Positions 8,415 through 18,360 are shown, counted from the stretch's first letter. The stretch: 64,000 nucleotides of DNA from Pseudomonas syringae (GCF_021605415.1 NZ_WKEQ01000001.1:124001-188000), one strand, 5' to 3'. Program-made: numbers and translations. Notes: generated by a model not told the origin, from the letters alone.

Positions 8415-9287
8415 ATGGCCCTGGATACCCTGCAAATCTTTCAAGCCCTCAACCGCTCGCCAAATGCTCGCCTGGAGCACAGCGCCGAGCTTGGTGACGG
8501 CTTGTCCGCAGCTTTGTGGAGTAACCATCACGACGCCCAGGAATACGAAGCGCCGAGCCATCACACGCTGTCCTGCTACATCGCCGGCGGCACTGGTACT
8601 TTTCGCCGGGGACAACCGGGGATCACGGGCGGTCCGGACAAGCTGTGCGTCCTGCCGGCGGATCATCAGTCGGGCTGGGTGATCAATGGCGATATTCGCC
8701 TCGCTCATTTGTATTTCAGCGCTGAACAGTTTGCCTTGGGCTGCGTGACGCTGCTGGATCGTGAGCCACGGGAGCTGCAATTGCGGGAGCAGACATTCCT
8801 GGACGACGCGCAGCAGGCGCAGCGCTTTCGGCAACTCATCGCACTCAATTGGGAGGAACCGGCCGAACGTTTGCTGACCAGTAGCCTTGCCCACGAAATG
8901 CTCAGCCATGCCCTGCTCAGTCAGGTAAATGCGCGCCAGGGGGTGCGGCTCAAGGGCGGATTGGCGGCGCATCAGCGACGCCACTTGGTGCAGTTCATCG
9001 ACAGTCAGTTGGCGGAGGCGATCAGCCTCGGGCAACTGGCAACTTTGTGCGCGTTGTCCGAATACCATTTTGCACGGATGTTCCGGGTGAGCTTTGGACT
9101 GCCGCCGCACCAATACGTACTGGCTCGGCGCCTGAGTCGCGCGCGGGATCTGTTGCGTTGCACGACGTTGCCGTTGGGTGAGATTGCCCTGGCGTGCGGG
9201 TTTGCCAGTGCCAGTCATTTTGCCAACCGGTTTCGCCAGGCGCTGGGTGGGACGCCGGGTGAGTATCGGCAGGCGTTTTTGCGGTAA
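8415..9287 (+). CDS. AraC-family transcriptional regulator
   Basis: A 290-aa regulator with an N-terminal cupin-like sensing part (about 30-140, HTLSCYIAGGTGTFRR) and a C-terminal double helix-turn-helix (about 185-285: ISLGQLATLCALSEYHFARM, then LPLGEIALACGFASASHFAN). I choose ATG 8415 (MALDTLQIFQAL). The in-frame ATG at 8388, which has GGAG very close by, is an alternative that adds nine residues. It is divergent from the DMT exporter gene, its likely target. A REP-type repeat follows the stop. Confidence 0.9.
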   Translation: MALDTLQIFQALNRSPNARLEHSAELGDGLSAALWSNHHDAQEYEAPSHHTLSCYIAGGTGTFRRGQPGITGGPDKLCVLPADHQSGWVINGDIRLAHLYFSAEQFALGCVTLLDREPRELQLREQTFLDDAQQAQRFRQLIALNWEEPAERLLTSSLAHEMLSHALLSQVNARQGVRLKGGLAAHQRRHLVQFIDSQLAEAISLGQLATLCALSEYHFARMFRVSFGLPPHQYVLARRLSRARDLLRCTTLPLGEIALACGFASASHFANRFRQALGGTPGEYRQAFLR

Positions 9288-9295
9288 GTCACATC

Positions 9296-9350
9296 AAAAG
9301 ATCGCAGCCTGCGGCAGGATCCGTGGAGCTGCCGCAGGGTGCGATCTGTT
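9296..9350. repeat. AAAAGATCGCAG inverted repeat pair
   Basis: A short, slightly degenerate inverted pair of the same family as at 1883-1960, lying between the convergent AraC and TonB-receptor genes. It could also act as a transcription stop for both. Confidence 0.75.
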
Positions 9351-9361
9351 GACCTGTGTTC

Positions 9362-11791
9362 TTAAAACTCCAACGTAGTCGACAGCGAAACCTGCCGGGA
9401 ATCCCCCATCGACACAAAGAACCGGCTCGCCGCCGATGTGTAGTAAGTACGGTCAAACAGGTTTTTCACGTTGAGCTGAAACTTCACCTTCTGTCCTTCG
9501 ACACGCGTGTCATAAGTGGCAAAGGCATCCGCAACCGTATAGCTCGGCAGATCGAAATCATTGACCGCATTCCCCGCGCGCTCACCGACATACCGCGCGC
9601 CCGCACCGACTCGCAACTGATCGCCGCCGATCACACTGCCGAAGTCGTACACCGCCGACAGCGAACCGGAATTACGCGCAACGTTTTGCAGTTTCTTGCC
9701 TTTGTAATCCGGATCTTCGGTGACCTCGGCATCGGTGTAGGCGTAGCTGCCGATCATGCTCCAGCGATCCGTAAGCTGGCCGCTCAGATCCACTTCCAGG
9801 CCACGTGATCGCACCTCACCGGCCGCACTGTAAATCGTCGTCGGGCCTTCGGAGTTGGCCACCAGCACGTTGCGTTTCTTGATATCGAACAGCGCGACGT
9901 TGCCCGTGATGCGGCCGGGCATATCCAGCCGCGCACCCAGTTCCCACGACTTCGCTTCTTCTGGCGCCAGGCTGCCGTCAAGCACGGTGCTGCTGCCGCT
10001 CAATGGCGCAATGGTCGAGTTGGGTTTGAACGATTCGGTGTAGCTGCCGTAGAAAGACAATGCGTCGGTATAGCGGTAGACGAGGCCGGCACGCGGCACC
10101 CATTTCTGCCCGTTGCTGTCAGTATTGGCCTTGAACGGCACGCCTTTGCCGGCGTACTGGTCATATTTCTGGAAGCGCCCGCCGGCGACCAGAATCCATT
10201 GATCGTTGAGATGGATAGAGTCCTGCAGGAACAGCGAATCGCTGCGCAGAATATCGGTCTGCGCACTGTCCGCCGCGCTGACCGTGGTGCCCTCGACTTC
10301 ACGGCCATACACCGGATTGACGTAGCTGAAGGTGCTCAGGCTTTTCTGCCGGATCAGATCGGCGCGGTAAATCTTGCGGTACTCGTCATCGACGCCGAAC
10401 ACCAGGTCGTGTTGCATGCCCAGCGCGCTGACTTTGCCTTCGAGACTGGCGGTGGTGAAACGGTCGGTGGAGAGCGCGTTTTGCGTGCCGTCCATGCTGC
10501 GGGTCAATGTGCCTTTTGTGGTGTCGATGGCGGTCACGCGCACCTGGCTGGCGTCGTAGGTTTCGCGATTCCAGCTGTAGCCGAAGTGGGCTTTCCAGTC
10601 GTCGTTGAGTTCGTGGTCGGCCTCGAAATGATAAAGATCCGAGCGCCCTTCCATGTCGTTGAATGGCTCATCGAGACGCTCGTTGCGAGAAATATCCAAC
10701 GGATGATTGGTGCGCGGATCGATCACTGTGCCGCGATCGAACGGGGTCAAGAACTCACGGTGTTCATAGGCGAACAGCAGCTGGGTGCTATCGCCATACC
10801 AGGCCAGCGACGGCGCGATCAGCGTCTCGCGATGGGTGCCGAAATTGCGCCAGTAATCTTCGTCCTCGTGATCCAGCACCATCCGATACGCCAGGCCGGA
10901 TTCGCCCAAGGCACCCGTGCTGTCGAATGTACCGCCGCTGCCGTTCTTGCCGTCGCCATAGGTCGAACCGCGCGCGGTAAGGGCGTTGTACTGCTCCATT
11001 TCAGGCTTCTTGCTGACCATGTTGACCACGCCGCCGGGATCCTGAATGCCGTACAGCAGCGATGCCGGGCCCTTGAGCACTTCGACACGATCCACCGTGG
11101 CGTTCATGCCACGGCCCTGCACGATCGGCATGCCGTCACGCATGATCGAGCCGTTGCGGTTGTCGCCGAAGCCGCGGGTCATCACCGAATCCTGGGTGCT
11201 CGCCAACGTGTTGCCCTGAGTGATACCGCTGACGTTAGCCAGGGCGTCGTCAAGATTGCGCGGCGCCTGGTCGCGGATGACTTGGGCCGGGATGACATTG
11301 ACCGTCTGCGGGATTTCCTGGAGAGACGCCGAGGAGCGCATCACCGAAGTGGTTTGCGGCGGCTGATAGCTCATCGAGTCGTCGCGCACCGACGTGATGT
11401 TGGTAGCGCCAAGGTTCAAGGTGCCTGCAGTGGGTTGTGGTTCAAGGGCCAGGGTGTGGTTGTCGGTGCGGCGGAAAGTCAGGCCGGAACCACTGAGCAG
11501 TCGTTGCAACGCTTGCTCGGCGCTCATCGAACCGTTGACTGCTGGAGCATTGAGGCCGTATGGCGCCTCGTCGGTATAAACCACGCTCTGTCCGGTCACG
11601 CGGGCGAAGTCGTCCAAAGCCTGGGGCAGCGGTTTGGCGGCGAGGGCGAAATTGAACTGCTCGCGTGACTGCGTGCTGACGGTCTCCGCAGCCAGCGCCA
11701 CGCTGATGGGCAGCAATGCCAACGCTGAAAAACTCAGTGCCTGCGCACCGAACCACTGTTTGACCGAACCCGATTTTGCCCTGGACTTCAT
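9362..11791 (-). CDS. TonB-dependent siderophore receptor with signalling (STN) domain
   Basis: An 809-aa outer-membrane receptor for a ferric siderophore. It has a signal peptide ending near residue 34 (ISVALAAE), a secretin/TonB N-terminal signalling domain at about 48-115 (PLPQALDDFARVTGQSVVYT), a plug at about 150-270 (QEIPQTVNVIPAQVI, VEVLKGPASLLYG), and a 22-strand barrel ending in a terminal phenylalanine (SLSTTLEF). The sequence is of the FoxA/FiuA hydroxamate-receptor type, but ligand choice is not certain. The signalling domain, with the FecR and sigma genes upstream, indicates autoregulation through a cell-surface signalling cascade. Confidence 0.93.
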   Translation of the reverse strand: MKSRAKSGSVKQWFGAQALSFSALALLPISVALAAETVSTQSREQFNFALAAKPLPQALDDFARVTGQSVVYTDEAPYGLNAPAVNGSMSAEQALQRLLSGSGLTFRRTDNHTLALEPQPTAGTLNLGATNITSVRDDSMSYQPPQTTSVMRSSASLQEIPQTVNVIPAQVIRDQAPRNLDDALANVSGITQGNTLASTQDSVMTRGFGDNRNGSIMRDGMPIVQGRGMNATVDRVEVLKGPASLLYGIQDPGGVVNMVSKKPEMEQYNALTARGSTYGDGKNGSGGTFDSTGALGESGLAYRMVLDHEDEDYWRNFGTHRETLIAPSLAWYGDSTQLLFAYEHREFLTPFDRGTVIDPRTNHPLDISRNERLDEPFNDMEGRSDLYHFEADHELNDDWKAHFGYSWNRETYDASQVRVTAIDTTKGTLTRSMDGTQNALSTDRFTTASLEGKVSALGMQHDLVFGVDDEYRKIYRADLIRQKSLSTFSYVNPVYGREVEGTTVSAADSAQTDILRSDSLFLQDSIHLNDQWILVAGGRFQKYDQYAGKGVPFKANTDSNGQKWVPRAGLVYRYTDALSFYGSYTESFKPNSTIAPLSGSSTVLDGSLAPEEAKSWELGARLDMPGRITGNVALFDIKKRNVLVANSEGPTTIYSAAGEVRSRGLEVDLSGQLTDRWSMIGSYAYTDAEVTEDPDYKGKKLQNVARNSGSLSAVYDFGSVIGGDQLRVGAGARYVGERAGNAVNDFDLPSYTVADAFATYDTRVEGQKVKFQLNVKNLFDRTYYTSAASRFFVSMGDSRQVSLSTTLEF

Positions 11792-11901
11792 TGCTCATGA
11801 CCTGTGTAGAATCGCTGCGGATGCGAATGAATCGCACTTTCTGTCATCTACACGGATGGGGTTCGGGTTTACCTCACTGGTTTTTTTTATTTTTTTTGAT
11901 C

Positions 11902-11970
11902 AAAAGATCGCAGCCTTCGGCAACTCCTACATGGTTCTGTGTCGGGGCTGTCGAAGGCTGCGATCTTTTG
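11902..11970. repeat. AAAAGATCGCAG inverted repeat pair
   Basis: Inverted copies of AAAAGATCGCAGCCTTCGGC with a short centre, in the gap between the receptor and the anti-sigma gene. It lies inside the transcription unit, so it may cause partial termination or stabilise one transcript over the other. A T-rich tract (11879-11897) precedes it. Confidence 0.85.
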
Positions 11971-11979
11971 ATTTTGCAG

Positions 11980-12969
11980 TCAGCGCAGAATAATCAGATG
12001 CCCCAGCACCTGATGCTGCTCGAACCCCATCACTCCTTGCAGCGAACTCAACACCGCGTGCGGATCGTTGCTGGGGAAACTGCCGCTGATTTTGCGGGCG
12101 GCCAGGTCATCGTTGAGCAGCAGGATCCGCCCTGGGTAATAACGCCGTAAATCCTCGACAACCTCCGCCAGCGTCGCCTTGTAATACGTCAGCCAACCCT
12201 GGCGCCAGGCCAGTTGCGCCTTGCTGTCGACGGCGTGAAGTTTTTGCGCAGAACCTTCGCCGTAGGCCACTTGCTGACCGGCGGTGAGGATCTGTGGTTC
12301 AGCATCGCGATCTGCCGTGACGCCAACCCGGCCCGACAACACCGTGACCTGCGCGCCGTATGATTGCAGGCGTACTTCGAACTGCGTACCCAGCACCCGC
12401 GTCTGACCTTTCTCGGCGTCGACCACAAACGGCTCACCGGTGTGGGTCACGCTGAAAAATCCCGCCCCTCGGCGCAGTCGTACATGGCGCTCGCCACCGC
12501 TGAAATTCACGGCGATGGCGCTGTCGGCATCAAGGGTCACTTGCGACTGATCGGCCAGCGTCACGGTGCGAATTTCACCGGGAGCCGATACAAAATCAGC
12601 GCCCAGATCATCGATCCAGCGCTGTGGCTGCCAACCGGCGCCGACACCGATTACCAGCAGCAGACAAGCAGCCATCGCCAGCGCGCCAGACCAGCGCCGG
12701 GCGTTTTGGTAGCGAGGTCGATCCATTGCATTGAGCAAGCCTTGCAACGCGAGAGCATCTTCATTGGCCAAGGTGCGCGCGGGGCTTTCGCTCAGCTCCC
12801 AAACCACTTGTGCCTGAGCGTAAGCCTCGGCGTGAGCAGGGTCGGCATGCAGCCATTGGCTGAAGGTCAACTGATCGCCGGTGCTGGGCCGATCATGCAG
12901 CAGGCTCAGCCAGGCAAGTGCGGCCGCTTCCTGTTCGGGCGTCGGTGCGGCGCTATCGGTGGGGTTCAC
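11980..12969 (-). CDS. FecR-family anti-sigma regulator
   Basis: A 329-aa cytoplasmic-membrane protein that relays the receptor signal to the sigma factor. The N-terminal DUF4880 segment (about 12-52: EAAALAWLSLLHDRPSTGDQ) binds sigma. One membrane helix lies at about 94-112 (ALAMAACLLLVIGVGAGW), followed by the periplasmic FecR domain (about 120-215, VTLADQSQVTLDADSAIAVN). The start is GTG at 12969, overlapping the sigma gene stop as GTGA, so the two are translationally coupled. Confidence 0.92.
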   Translation of the reverse strand: MNPTDSAAPTPEQEAAALAWLSLLHDRPSTGDQLTFSQWLHADPAHAEAYAQAQVVWELSESPARTLANEDALALQGLLNAMDRPRYQNARRWSGALAMAACLLLVIGVGAGWQPQRWIDDLGADFVSAPGEIRTVTLADQSQVTLDADSAIAVNFSGGERHVRLRRGAGFFSVTHTGEPFVVDAEKGQTRVLGTQFEVRLQSYGAQVTVLSGRVGVTADRDAEPQILTAGQQVAYGEGSAQKLHAVDSKAQLAWRQGWLTYYKATLAEVVEDLRRYYPGRILLLNDDLAARKISGSFPSNDPHAVLSSLQGVMGFEQHQVLGHLIILR

Positions 12970-13544
12970 GATGCTTTCCCTGGCGTGCGTGGCGCGGGTT
13001 CGCGCAGGCTGGCCTTGCAGGCCTCAAGGGCGCGCATCATATGTTTTTCCACGGCACTTTGCGAAAGGCCCATGGCGTTGGCGATTTCGGCGTATTTGCG
13101 ACCGTGGATGCGATTGAGCAAAAATATCTGCCGGGTTTTTTCGGGCAAAGCGCGCAGCGCTGCTTCCACATGGCGCAGATCGTTGCCCGCCTCCAGCGCC
13201 GCTTGCGGTTCGCTGCCACGGCTGTCCGGCTCATCCGGTTGCCAGCCTTCGTTAATCCGCGCCCGCGTGCCTTCGCTGCGCAAATGGTCGATGGCGATAT
13301 TACCGGCGCAGCGCAGCAGATACGTGCCGAGTTCATCAACCTGCACCAGCGGCCGCCGCCAGAAACGCACAAACAGATCCTGCACCAGATCTGCCGCCGT
13401 CGCCCGGCAGCCGACACGCCTGTTCACCAACGCTTCCATTTGCGAGCGCTGCGACAGGAATACCTGAAGAAAATGCGCACGTGACCCGCGCGCTTCATCG
13501 TCACCGGGTTCCGGTGGCAGACCGATCAGCACGGAACGGCACAT
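12966..13544 (-). CDS. FecI-like extracytoplasmic-function sigma factor
   Basis: A 192-aa ECF sigma factor for the adjacent siderophore receptor. Region 2 spans about 25-90 (ATAADLVQDLFVRFWRR) and region 4 about 122-178 (LPEKTRQIFLLNRIHGRKYA, then LSQSAVEKHMMRAL). A 19-base Fur-like box lies about 75 bases upstream, so iron starvation should release its transcription. Gene order sigma, FecR, receptor on one strand is the standard cell-surface signalling arrangement. Confidence 0.93.
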   Translation of the reverse strand: MCRSVLIGLPPEPGDDEARGSRAHFLQVFLSQRSQMEALVNRRVGCRATAADLVQDLFVRFWRRPLVQVDELGTYLLRCAGNIAIDHLRSEGTRARINEGWQPDEPDSRGSEPQAALEAGNDLRHVEAALRALPEKTRQIFLLNRIHGRKYAEIANAMGLSQSAVEKHMMRALEACKASLREPAPRTPGKAS

Positions 13545-13620
13545 GCGGCGAGTTTGCCTTTCATGTTCGACCTTGAAACGTAAGGTGTCCGGCTTACAGG
13601 CCGAACGGATGAGAGGCGAT

Positions 13621-13639
13621 ATTAATGATAAATATTCTC
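13621..13639 (-). promoter_or_regulatory. Fur box upstream of the ECF sigma gene
   Basis: The sequence ATTAATGATAAATATTCTC matches the 19-base Fur consensus GATAATGATAATCATTATC at 14 positions. It lies upstream of the sigma gene, where iron-loaded Fur would repress the cascade. Binding itself is inferred. Confidence 0.7.
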
Positions 13640-13669
13640 AAACGCAAAAGCCTTCGATTGCCGAAGGAC

Positions 13670-13698
13670 AAAAGATCGCAGCCTGCGGCAGTTCCTGC
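13670..13698 (+). repeat. Single AAAAGATCGCAG repeat unit
   Basis: One copy of the AAAAGATCGCAGCCTGCGGC family upstream of the ECF sigma gene, without an inverted partner. Confidence 0.7.
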
Positions 13699-13777
13699 GC
13701 AGGCATGGTGTACGCCGCGAATTCGCTGTCGGAGAAGCCGGCCGGTGGATGACACGTTCTTGTGCCAGAAACCAAAA

Positions 13778-13803
13778 CGGGCCTGCAATCGCAGGCCCGT
13801 TCT
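13778..13803 (-). terminator. Rho-independent terminator of the HPF-like gene
   Basis: A stem AACGGGCCTGC pairs with GCAGGCCCGTT around a four-base loop. On the minus strand it is followed by TTGGTTTCTGG. It lies 25 bases after the stop of the HPF-like gene. Confidence 0.75.
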
Positions 13804-13827
13804 CAATGGGTGACTTGAATCAGCGGA

Positions 13828-14235
13828 TCAACTGTTGATCGCTGCCTGTTCATTCTCCAGAAATTCCTCTTCCAGCAGCGCATCGGCTGATGGTCTCTCG
13901 AACGGCACCACAGCGGCGCGTGGTTTGCCGCGCAACTTGCCAAACAGGTGCTCCAGCGCATGTTCGAGCTTTTCAGCCGCCCCATCGATCGCCAGTTCCA
14001 GCGAGTCGGCTTTATGGGTAACGGAAATCGGCTGATGGCCTTTTGGCCGCGCTTCCAGTTGGCAGCGCATGTCGTGGGGACCCGCTTTTTCACCGTTCTC
14101 GTCACTCAGGTGAACTTCGACACGGGTCAGGTCTTCCTGGTAGCGGTCGAGCGTGCTCTCAATGGTAGTACGTACCCACTCCTCCAGTCGTTTACTGCCT
14201 TGAACATGGTTATCGCTATTGACTTGGATTTGCAT
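13828..14235 (-). CDS. HPF/RaiA-family ribosome-associated protein
   Basis: A 135-aa protein that starts MQIQVNSDNHVQGS and shows the beta-alpha-beta-beta-beta-alpha pattern of ribosome hibernation/inactivation factors (VRTTIESTLDRYQEDLTRVE, then KADSLELAIDGAAEKLEHAL). Such proteins bind the small subunit decoding region in stationary phase or stress. It is more acidic and a little longer than classical HPF and is not next to rpoN, so it is a second paralogue. AAGGGA seven bases before the ATG supports the start. A terminator follows. Confidence 0.82.
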   Translation of the reverse strand: MQIQVNSDNHVQGSKRLEEWVRTTIESTLDRYQEDLTRVEVHLSDENGEKAGPHDMRCQLEARPKGHQPISVTHKADSLELAIDGAAEKLEHALEHLFGKLRGKPRAAVVPFERPSADALLEEEFLENEQAAINS

Positions 14236-14436
14236 AGTTCATCCCTTAATTCAGCTAGCTCGCAAAAGGCCTTGAACAGATATTTCGTGACCTCTTGATT
14301 ACAACAATCGGCCCGACCGCCGAACATTTCAACCCCTGGAAAAAGATAAATATGCTTTCGCAAATAAACCCGGACAACGGGACACGTCACTGGTAAGGTC
14401 GGGAGTTGCTTCGCCTCGCCTTGTTGCAAAATCTGC

Positions 14437-15384
14437 TCACAGTTGCCCGTCATTCAACGGGTGCAAGCCGCGAAATATCTCCGCTTCCTCCACCAGCCAG
14501 TCATGCACGGCACGCACGCCCGGATGGCTCAGCGCGCCCGGTGCGTAGAGCAGCACGTAGCGTTTGTGATTCGGCACCGCGACGCCGAACGGCACAATCA
14601 GCGTGCCTCGCTCCAGCTCGTCGTTAAGCAGCGTACGCCGGGCAATCGCCACGCCCATGCCGGCAATCGCCGCTTCGATGGTCAGGTGATTACGATTAAA
14701 CGTGTGCCCGCGGCGAACATCCGCGCCTTCGAATCCGATGGCATTGAGATAAAACTCCCACTCCGCATATTCATAGCTGCCGCGCCAGGCCGTGATGTCG
14801 TGCAACAAGGGAAAGTGCCCCAGATTCGCCGGCCCATGTAGCGGCGGACGCCCGCGCAGCAGGCTCGGCGCACACACCGGAAAAATCTGCTCGTCCAGCA
14901 AGGCTGTGGATAACAGACCCGGGTAGCTGCCGTCGTTCAAGTCGATGGCCAGATCGAAATCGCCCTCGTGCAACGGCACGCTGCTGTCTTCCGCGACCAG
15001 TCGCAACTGAATATCCGGATAGCGCTGCTGCAGGCGCGGCAGACGTGGCGTCAGCCACTTGCTGAGGAACGACGGAATCGAACGAACGCGCAAAATCCCG
15101 CTGATCATGCCCGCGTCCAGGCGCCGCAATTCAGCGTCGATGCTGCCGTAAGCCTCGTTTACCGTAATGGCCAGTCGCTGGCCTTCGGCGCTCAATTCAA
15201 CACCTCGCGCCCGGCGGTGGAACAGACGAAAGCCCAAGCGCTCTTCCAGTTGTCGGATTTGCTGGCTCACCGCTCCCGGCGTGATGTGCAATTCCTCCGC
15301 GCAACGGGTGAAGGACAAGTGCCGCGCGGCACAGGCGAACACCTGCAGCCAGACGTATGTCTGGGCATGCAATTGACGACTCAT
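14437..15384 (-). CDS. LysR-family regulator, probable controller of serine catabolism
   Basis: A 315-aa LysR regulator of the GcvA/DsdC-like branch. The N-terminal helix-turn-helix is at about 15-65 (LSFTRCAEELHITPGAVSQQ, then LFHRRARGVELSAEG). The C-terminal effector domain includes FDLAIDLNDGSYPG. It is divergent from serine deaminase and serine transporter genes, with 135 bases between starts, so activation of those genes by serine or a related compound is a reasonable inference. Confidence 0.88.
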   Translation of the reverse strand: MSRQLHAQTYVWLQVFACAARHLSFTRCAEELHITPGAVSQQIRQLEERLGFRLFHRRARGVELSAEGQRLAITVNEAYGSIDAELRRLDAGMISGILRVRSIPSFLSKWLTPRLPRLQQRYPDIQLRLVAEDSSVPLHEGDFDLAIDLNDGSYPGLLSTALLDEQIFPVCAPSLLRGRPPLHGPANLGHFPLLHDITAWRGSYEYAEWEFYLNAIGFEGADVRRGHTFNRNHLTIEAAIAGMGVAIARRTLLNDELERGTLIVPFGVAVPNHKRYVLLYAPGALSHPGVRAVHDWLVEEAEIFRGLHPLNDGQL

Positions 15385-15519
15385 TGTTTAGTCCTGCTAA
15401 AGGCTGTCTTAGGAAGTTTCGTTGGTCACGCTGAACCGAGCTAGGCAGTATCGCCGACATTGCGCTTGTCCTACAAAAAATGGCAGCGATTCCTACTCCA
15501 TTACCTGTCAGGGTTTAGC

Positions 15520-16896
15520 ATGGCTATCAGTGTTTTCGATCTCTTCAAAGTCGGCATCGGTCCGTCCAGCTCCCACACTGTCGGGCCGATGCGCGCCGCG
15601 GCGACCTTCGCACAAGCGCTGATCAATCAATATCTGTTGGGCGACGTACGGCGCGTGGAAATCCGCCTCTACGGTTCGCTTTCCGCCACTGGCGTCGGTC
15701 ACGCCACCGACCGCGCCTGCGTGATGGGCCTGATGGGTGAATGGCCGGACAGCATCGACCCGAACACGATTGATCCACGCATCCAGCAGTTGCGCGAAAG
15801 CGGCCAATTGTCGCTCGCAGGCCAACAGACGATTGCCTTCAACTGGCAGTCCGATCTCCTGCTACTCGACGAGAGCCTGCCCTACCATCCCAATGCCATG
15901 TCGCTGACAGCCTTTGGCGAAACCGGCGAGCTGTTCGCGCAAACGTACTACTCGGTGGGCGGCGGTTTCATCATCGAAGCGGCCGAAGCCGAGTCTGGCG
16001 TGGCGCCGACAGGCGATGTGGAATTGCCTTACGACTTTTCCAGCGCCGCCGAGCTGTTGGCGTTGTGCAACCGGCACAATTTGCGCGTCGGCGAACTGAT
16101 GATGGCCAATGAGCGAGCCTGGCGCAGCGACGCAGAGATCCGCCAAGGCTTGCTGCACATCTGGTCGGTCATGCGTGAGTGTGTCGAACAGGGAATGCGC
16201 CACGAAGGCATCCTGCCGGGCGGTCTGAATGTGCCGCGTCGCGCGGCGAAATTGCACCGCAGCCTGTTGGAAATCGGCAAGCCGAATGTGATCAGTTCGA
16301 CGCTGTCGGCGATGGAATGGGTCAACCTGTTCGCCCTCGCCGTCAACGAAGAAAACGCCGCCGGCGGGCGCATGGTCACCGCGCCAACCAACGGTGCGGC
16401 GGGGATCATTCCGGCGGTTTTGCACTACTACATGAAATTCAACCCGGACGCGTCCGATGACGACGTCGTCTCCTTCTTTCTCGGCGCTGCCGCCGTCGGC
16501 ATTTTGTGTAAGAAGAATGCCTCGATCTCTGGCGCCGAGGTGGGTTGTCAGGGCGAAGTCGGCTCGGCCTGCGCAATGGCCGCTGCCGGTCTGGCTGAGA
16601 TTCTCGGCGCCAGCCCGGAACAGCTGGAAAACGCCGCCGAAATCGGCCTCGAGCACAACCTAGGCCTGACTTGCGATCCGGTCGGCGGTCTGGTGCAAGT
16701 GCCATGTATCGAGCGCAACGCCATCGCGGCGGTGAAAGCGATCAATGCCACGCAAATGGCCCTGCGTGGCGACGGCAAACACTTCATTTCCCTCGACCGG
16801 GTGATCCGCACCATGCGCGATACCGGTGCCGACATGCACGACAAATACAAAGAGACTTCACGGGGCGGCCTGGCGGTGAACTGGGTGGAATGCTGA
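15520..16896 (+). CDS. sdaA: L-serine ammonia-lyase (iron-sulfur serine deaminase)
   Basis: A 458-aa single-chain L-serine dehydratase that converts serine to pyruvate and ammonia. The N-terminal beta domain begins [20 protein letters not shown], the family signature. The C-terminal catalytic domain carries cysteines that ligate the 4Fe-4S cluster, seen in [14 protein letters not shown] and [23 protein letters not shown] before the ATG at 15520 supports this start over an upstream in-frame one. A serine/threonine transporter gene follows 60 bases downstream, forming a serine-use unit with the divergent LysR gene. Bacteria often carry more than one such enzyme, so the symbol is by type. Confidence 0.93.
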   Translation: MAISVFDLFKVGIGPSSSHTVGPMRAAATFAQALINQYLLGDVRRVEIRLYGSLSATGVGHATDRACVMGLMGEWPDSIDPNTIDPRIQQLRESGQLSLAGQQTIAFNWQSDLLLLDESLPYHPNAMSLTAFGETGELFAQTYYSVGGGFIIEAAEAESGVAPTGDVELPYDFSSAAELLALCNRHNLRVGELMMANERAWRSDAEIRQGLLHIWSVMRECVEQGMRHEGILPGGLNVPRRAAKLHRSLLEIGKPNVISSTLSAMEWVNLFALAVNEENAAGGRMVTAPTNGAAGIIPAVLHYYMKFNPDASDDDVVSFFLGAAAVGILCKKNASISGAEVGCQGEVGSACAMAAAGLAEILGASPEQLENAAEIGLEHNLGLTCDPVGGLVQVPCIERNAIAAVKAINATQMALRGDGKHFISLDRVIRTMRDTGADMHDKYKETSRGGLAVNWVEC

Positions 16897-16959
16897 GGAG
16901 CGTTCCCTGACCGTCCACAACACGTGAGCCCGAGCAAGAACAATAACGAGGCAAAAACG

Positions 16960-18261
16960 ATGAGCGATGTACGTACACCTGCTGCCGAAAATCCTGCTGT
17001 AGACCTCACGCGCAATACCGAAACGACCCACAAGGGCTGGAGCAAATTCGACACCACCTGGATGCTCGGCCTCTACGGCACGGCCATCGGTGCCGGCACG
17101 TTGTTTCTGCCGATCAACGCCGGAGTCGGCGGGTTCTGGCCATTGTTGATCCTGGCCTTGCTGGCCTTTCCGATGACCTTCTTCGCGCACCGAGGCTTGA
17201 CCCGCTTCGTGTTGTCCGGACGCTCCGGGGACATCACCGAAGTGGTGGAAGAACACTTCGGCATCGGCGCCGGCAAACTGATCACGCTGCTGTATTTCTT
17301 TGCAATCTTTCCGATCCTGCTGGTGTACAGCGTCGCGCTGACCAACACGTTGAGCAGTTTCCTCGAACACCAATTGCACATTGCCCCGCCGCCGCGCGCG
17401 GTGTTGTCGCTGGCGCTGATCCTCGGTCTGATGGCCATCGTGCGCTGCGGCCAACACGTCATCGTCAAAGCCATGAGCGTGCTGGTTTATCCGTTCGTCG
17501 CCGCGTTGTTGTTGCTGGGTCTTAGCCTGATTCCGAACTGGAATGGCGCCTTCTTCGCCAGCGCCCGGGAAGGCATGCCGCTGCCAATGTTCTTCAAGAC
17601 GTTGTGGCTCGCGATCCCGGTGATGGTCTTCTCGTTCAACCACTCGCCGATCATTTCCGCCTTCGCCGTTGAGCAGAAACAACGCTACGGCGCCGAGGCC
17701 GAGCGCAAGAGCAGCGGCATTCTCGCCATGGCCCACGGGATGATGGTGGTGACGGTGATGTTCTTCTGCTTCAGTTGCGTGCTGGCACTGTCGCCGGCGG
17801 ATCTCGCGGCCGCCAAGGCGCAGAACATTTCGATCCTGTCGTACCTGGCCAACCACTTCCAGACCCCGGTCATCGCCTACGCCGCACCGCTGATCGCGCT
17901 GGTGGCAATCACCAAGTCCTTTCTCGGCCACTACATCGGTGCCAGCGAAGGTTTCCAGGGCATGATCGTCAAGAGTTTGCGCAGCCGTGGCCGGGTCATG
18001 TCGACGAGCTGGCTGAACCGCGCAACCGCGCTGTTCATGATCCTCAGCTGCTGGGCCGTGGCGACGTTCAACCCAAGCATTCTGGGCATGATTGAAACCC
18101 TCGGCGGGCCGGTGATTGCCTGTCTGTTGTTCCTGATGCCGATGTACGCCATCCGCCGCGTGCCGGCCTTGCGCCAGTATTCGGGACAGGTCTCCAACGT
18201 GTTTGTGGTGCTGATCGGCCTGATTGCACTGTCAGCGATCATCTTCTCGTTCCTGCCCTGA
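16960..18261 (+). CDS. HAAAP-family serine/threonine transporter (SdaC-like)
   Basis: A 433-aa inner-membrane proton symporter with about eleven helices. It shows family motifs GLYGTAIGAGTLFLPINAG near the first helix and FSFNHSPIISAF in the middle. I choose ATG 16960, with ACGAGG eight bases upstream, over an earlier GTG. It follows sdaA closely and ends in a hairpin, so the two are probably one operon that imports and deaminates serine. Confidence 0.92.
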   Translation: MSDVRTPAAENPAVDLTRNTETTHKGWSKFDTTWMLGLYGTAIGAGTLFLPINAGVGGFWPLLILALLAFPMTFFAHRGLTRFVLSGRSGDITEVVEEHFGIGAGKLITLLYFFAIFPILLVYSVALTNTLSSFLEHQLHIAPPPRAVLSLALILGLMAIVRCGQHVIVKAMSVLVYPFVAALLLLGLSLIPNWNGAFFASAREGMPLPMFFKTLWLAIPVMVFSFNHSPIISAFAVEQKQRYGAEAERKSSGILAMAHGMMVVTVMFFCFSCVLALSPADLAAAKAQNISILSYLANHFQTPVIAYAAPLIALVAITKSFLGHYIGASEGFQGMIVKSLRSRGRVMSTSWLNRATALFMILSCWAVATFNPSILGMIETLGGPVIACLLFLMPMYAIRRVPALRQYSGQVSNVFVVLIGLIALSAIIFSFLP

Positions 18262-18271
18262 AACGAGCCGA

Positions 18272-18304
18272 AAAAAAACCGGCGAACTGCAAAGTTCGCC
18301 GGCT
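18272..18304 (+). terminator. Hairpin after the serine transporter gene
   Basis: A stem CCGGCGAACT pairs with AGTTCGCCGG, preceded by eight A residues and followed by CTTCC. The A-run makes it a better terminator in the minus direction, but it sits 18 bases after the transporter stop. Confidence 0.6.
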
Positions 18305-18360
18305 TCCAGCCGTGTTTATTGTTCGACAATCTTTCCGGCACACGCCTTGCTATGTCTCTG

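Noticed and set aside
14127..14453. A 108-codon minus-strand frame overlapping the HPF-like gene
   Set aside because: It overlaps the coding start of the HPF-like gene and the end of the LysR gene and has no recognisable domain.
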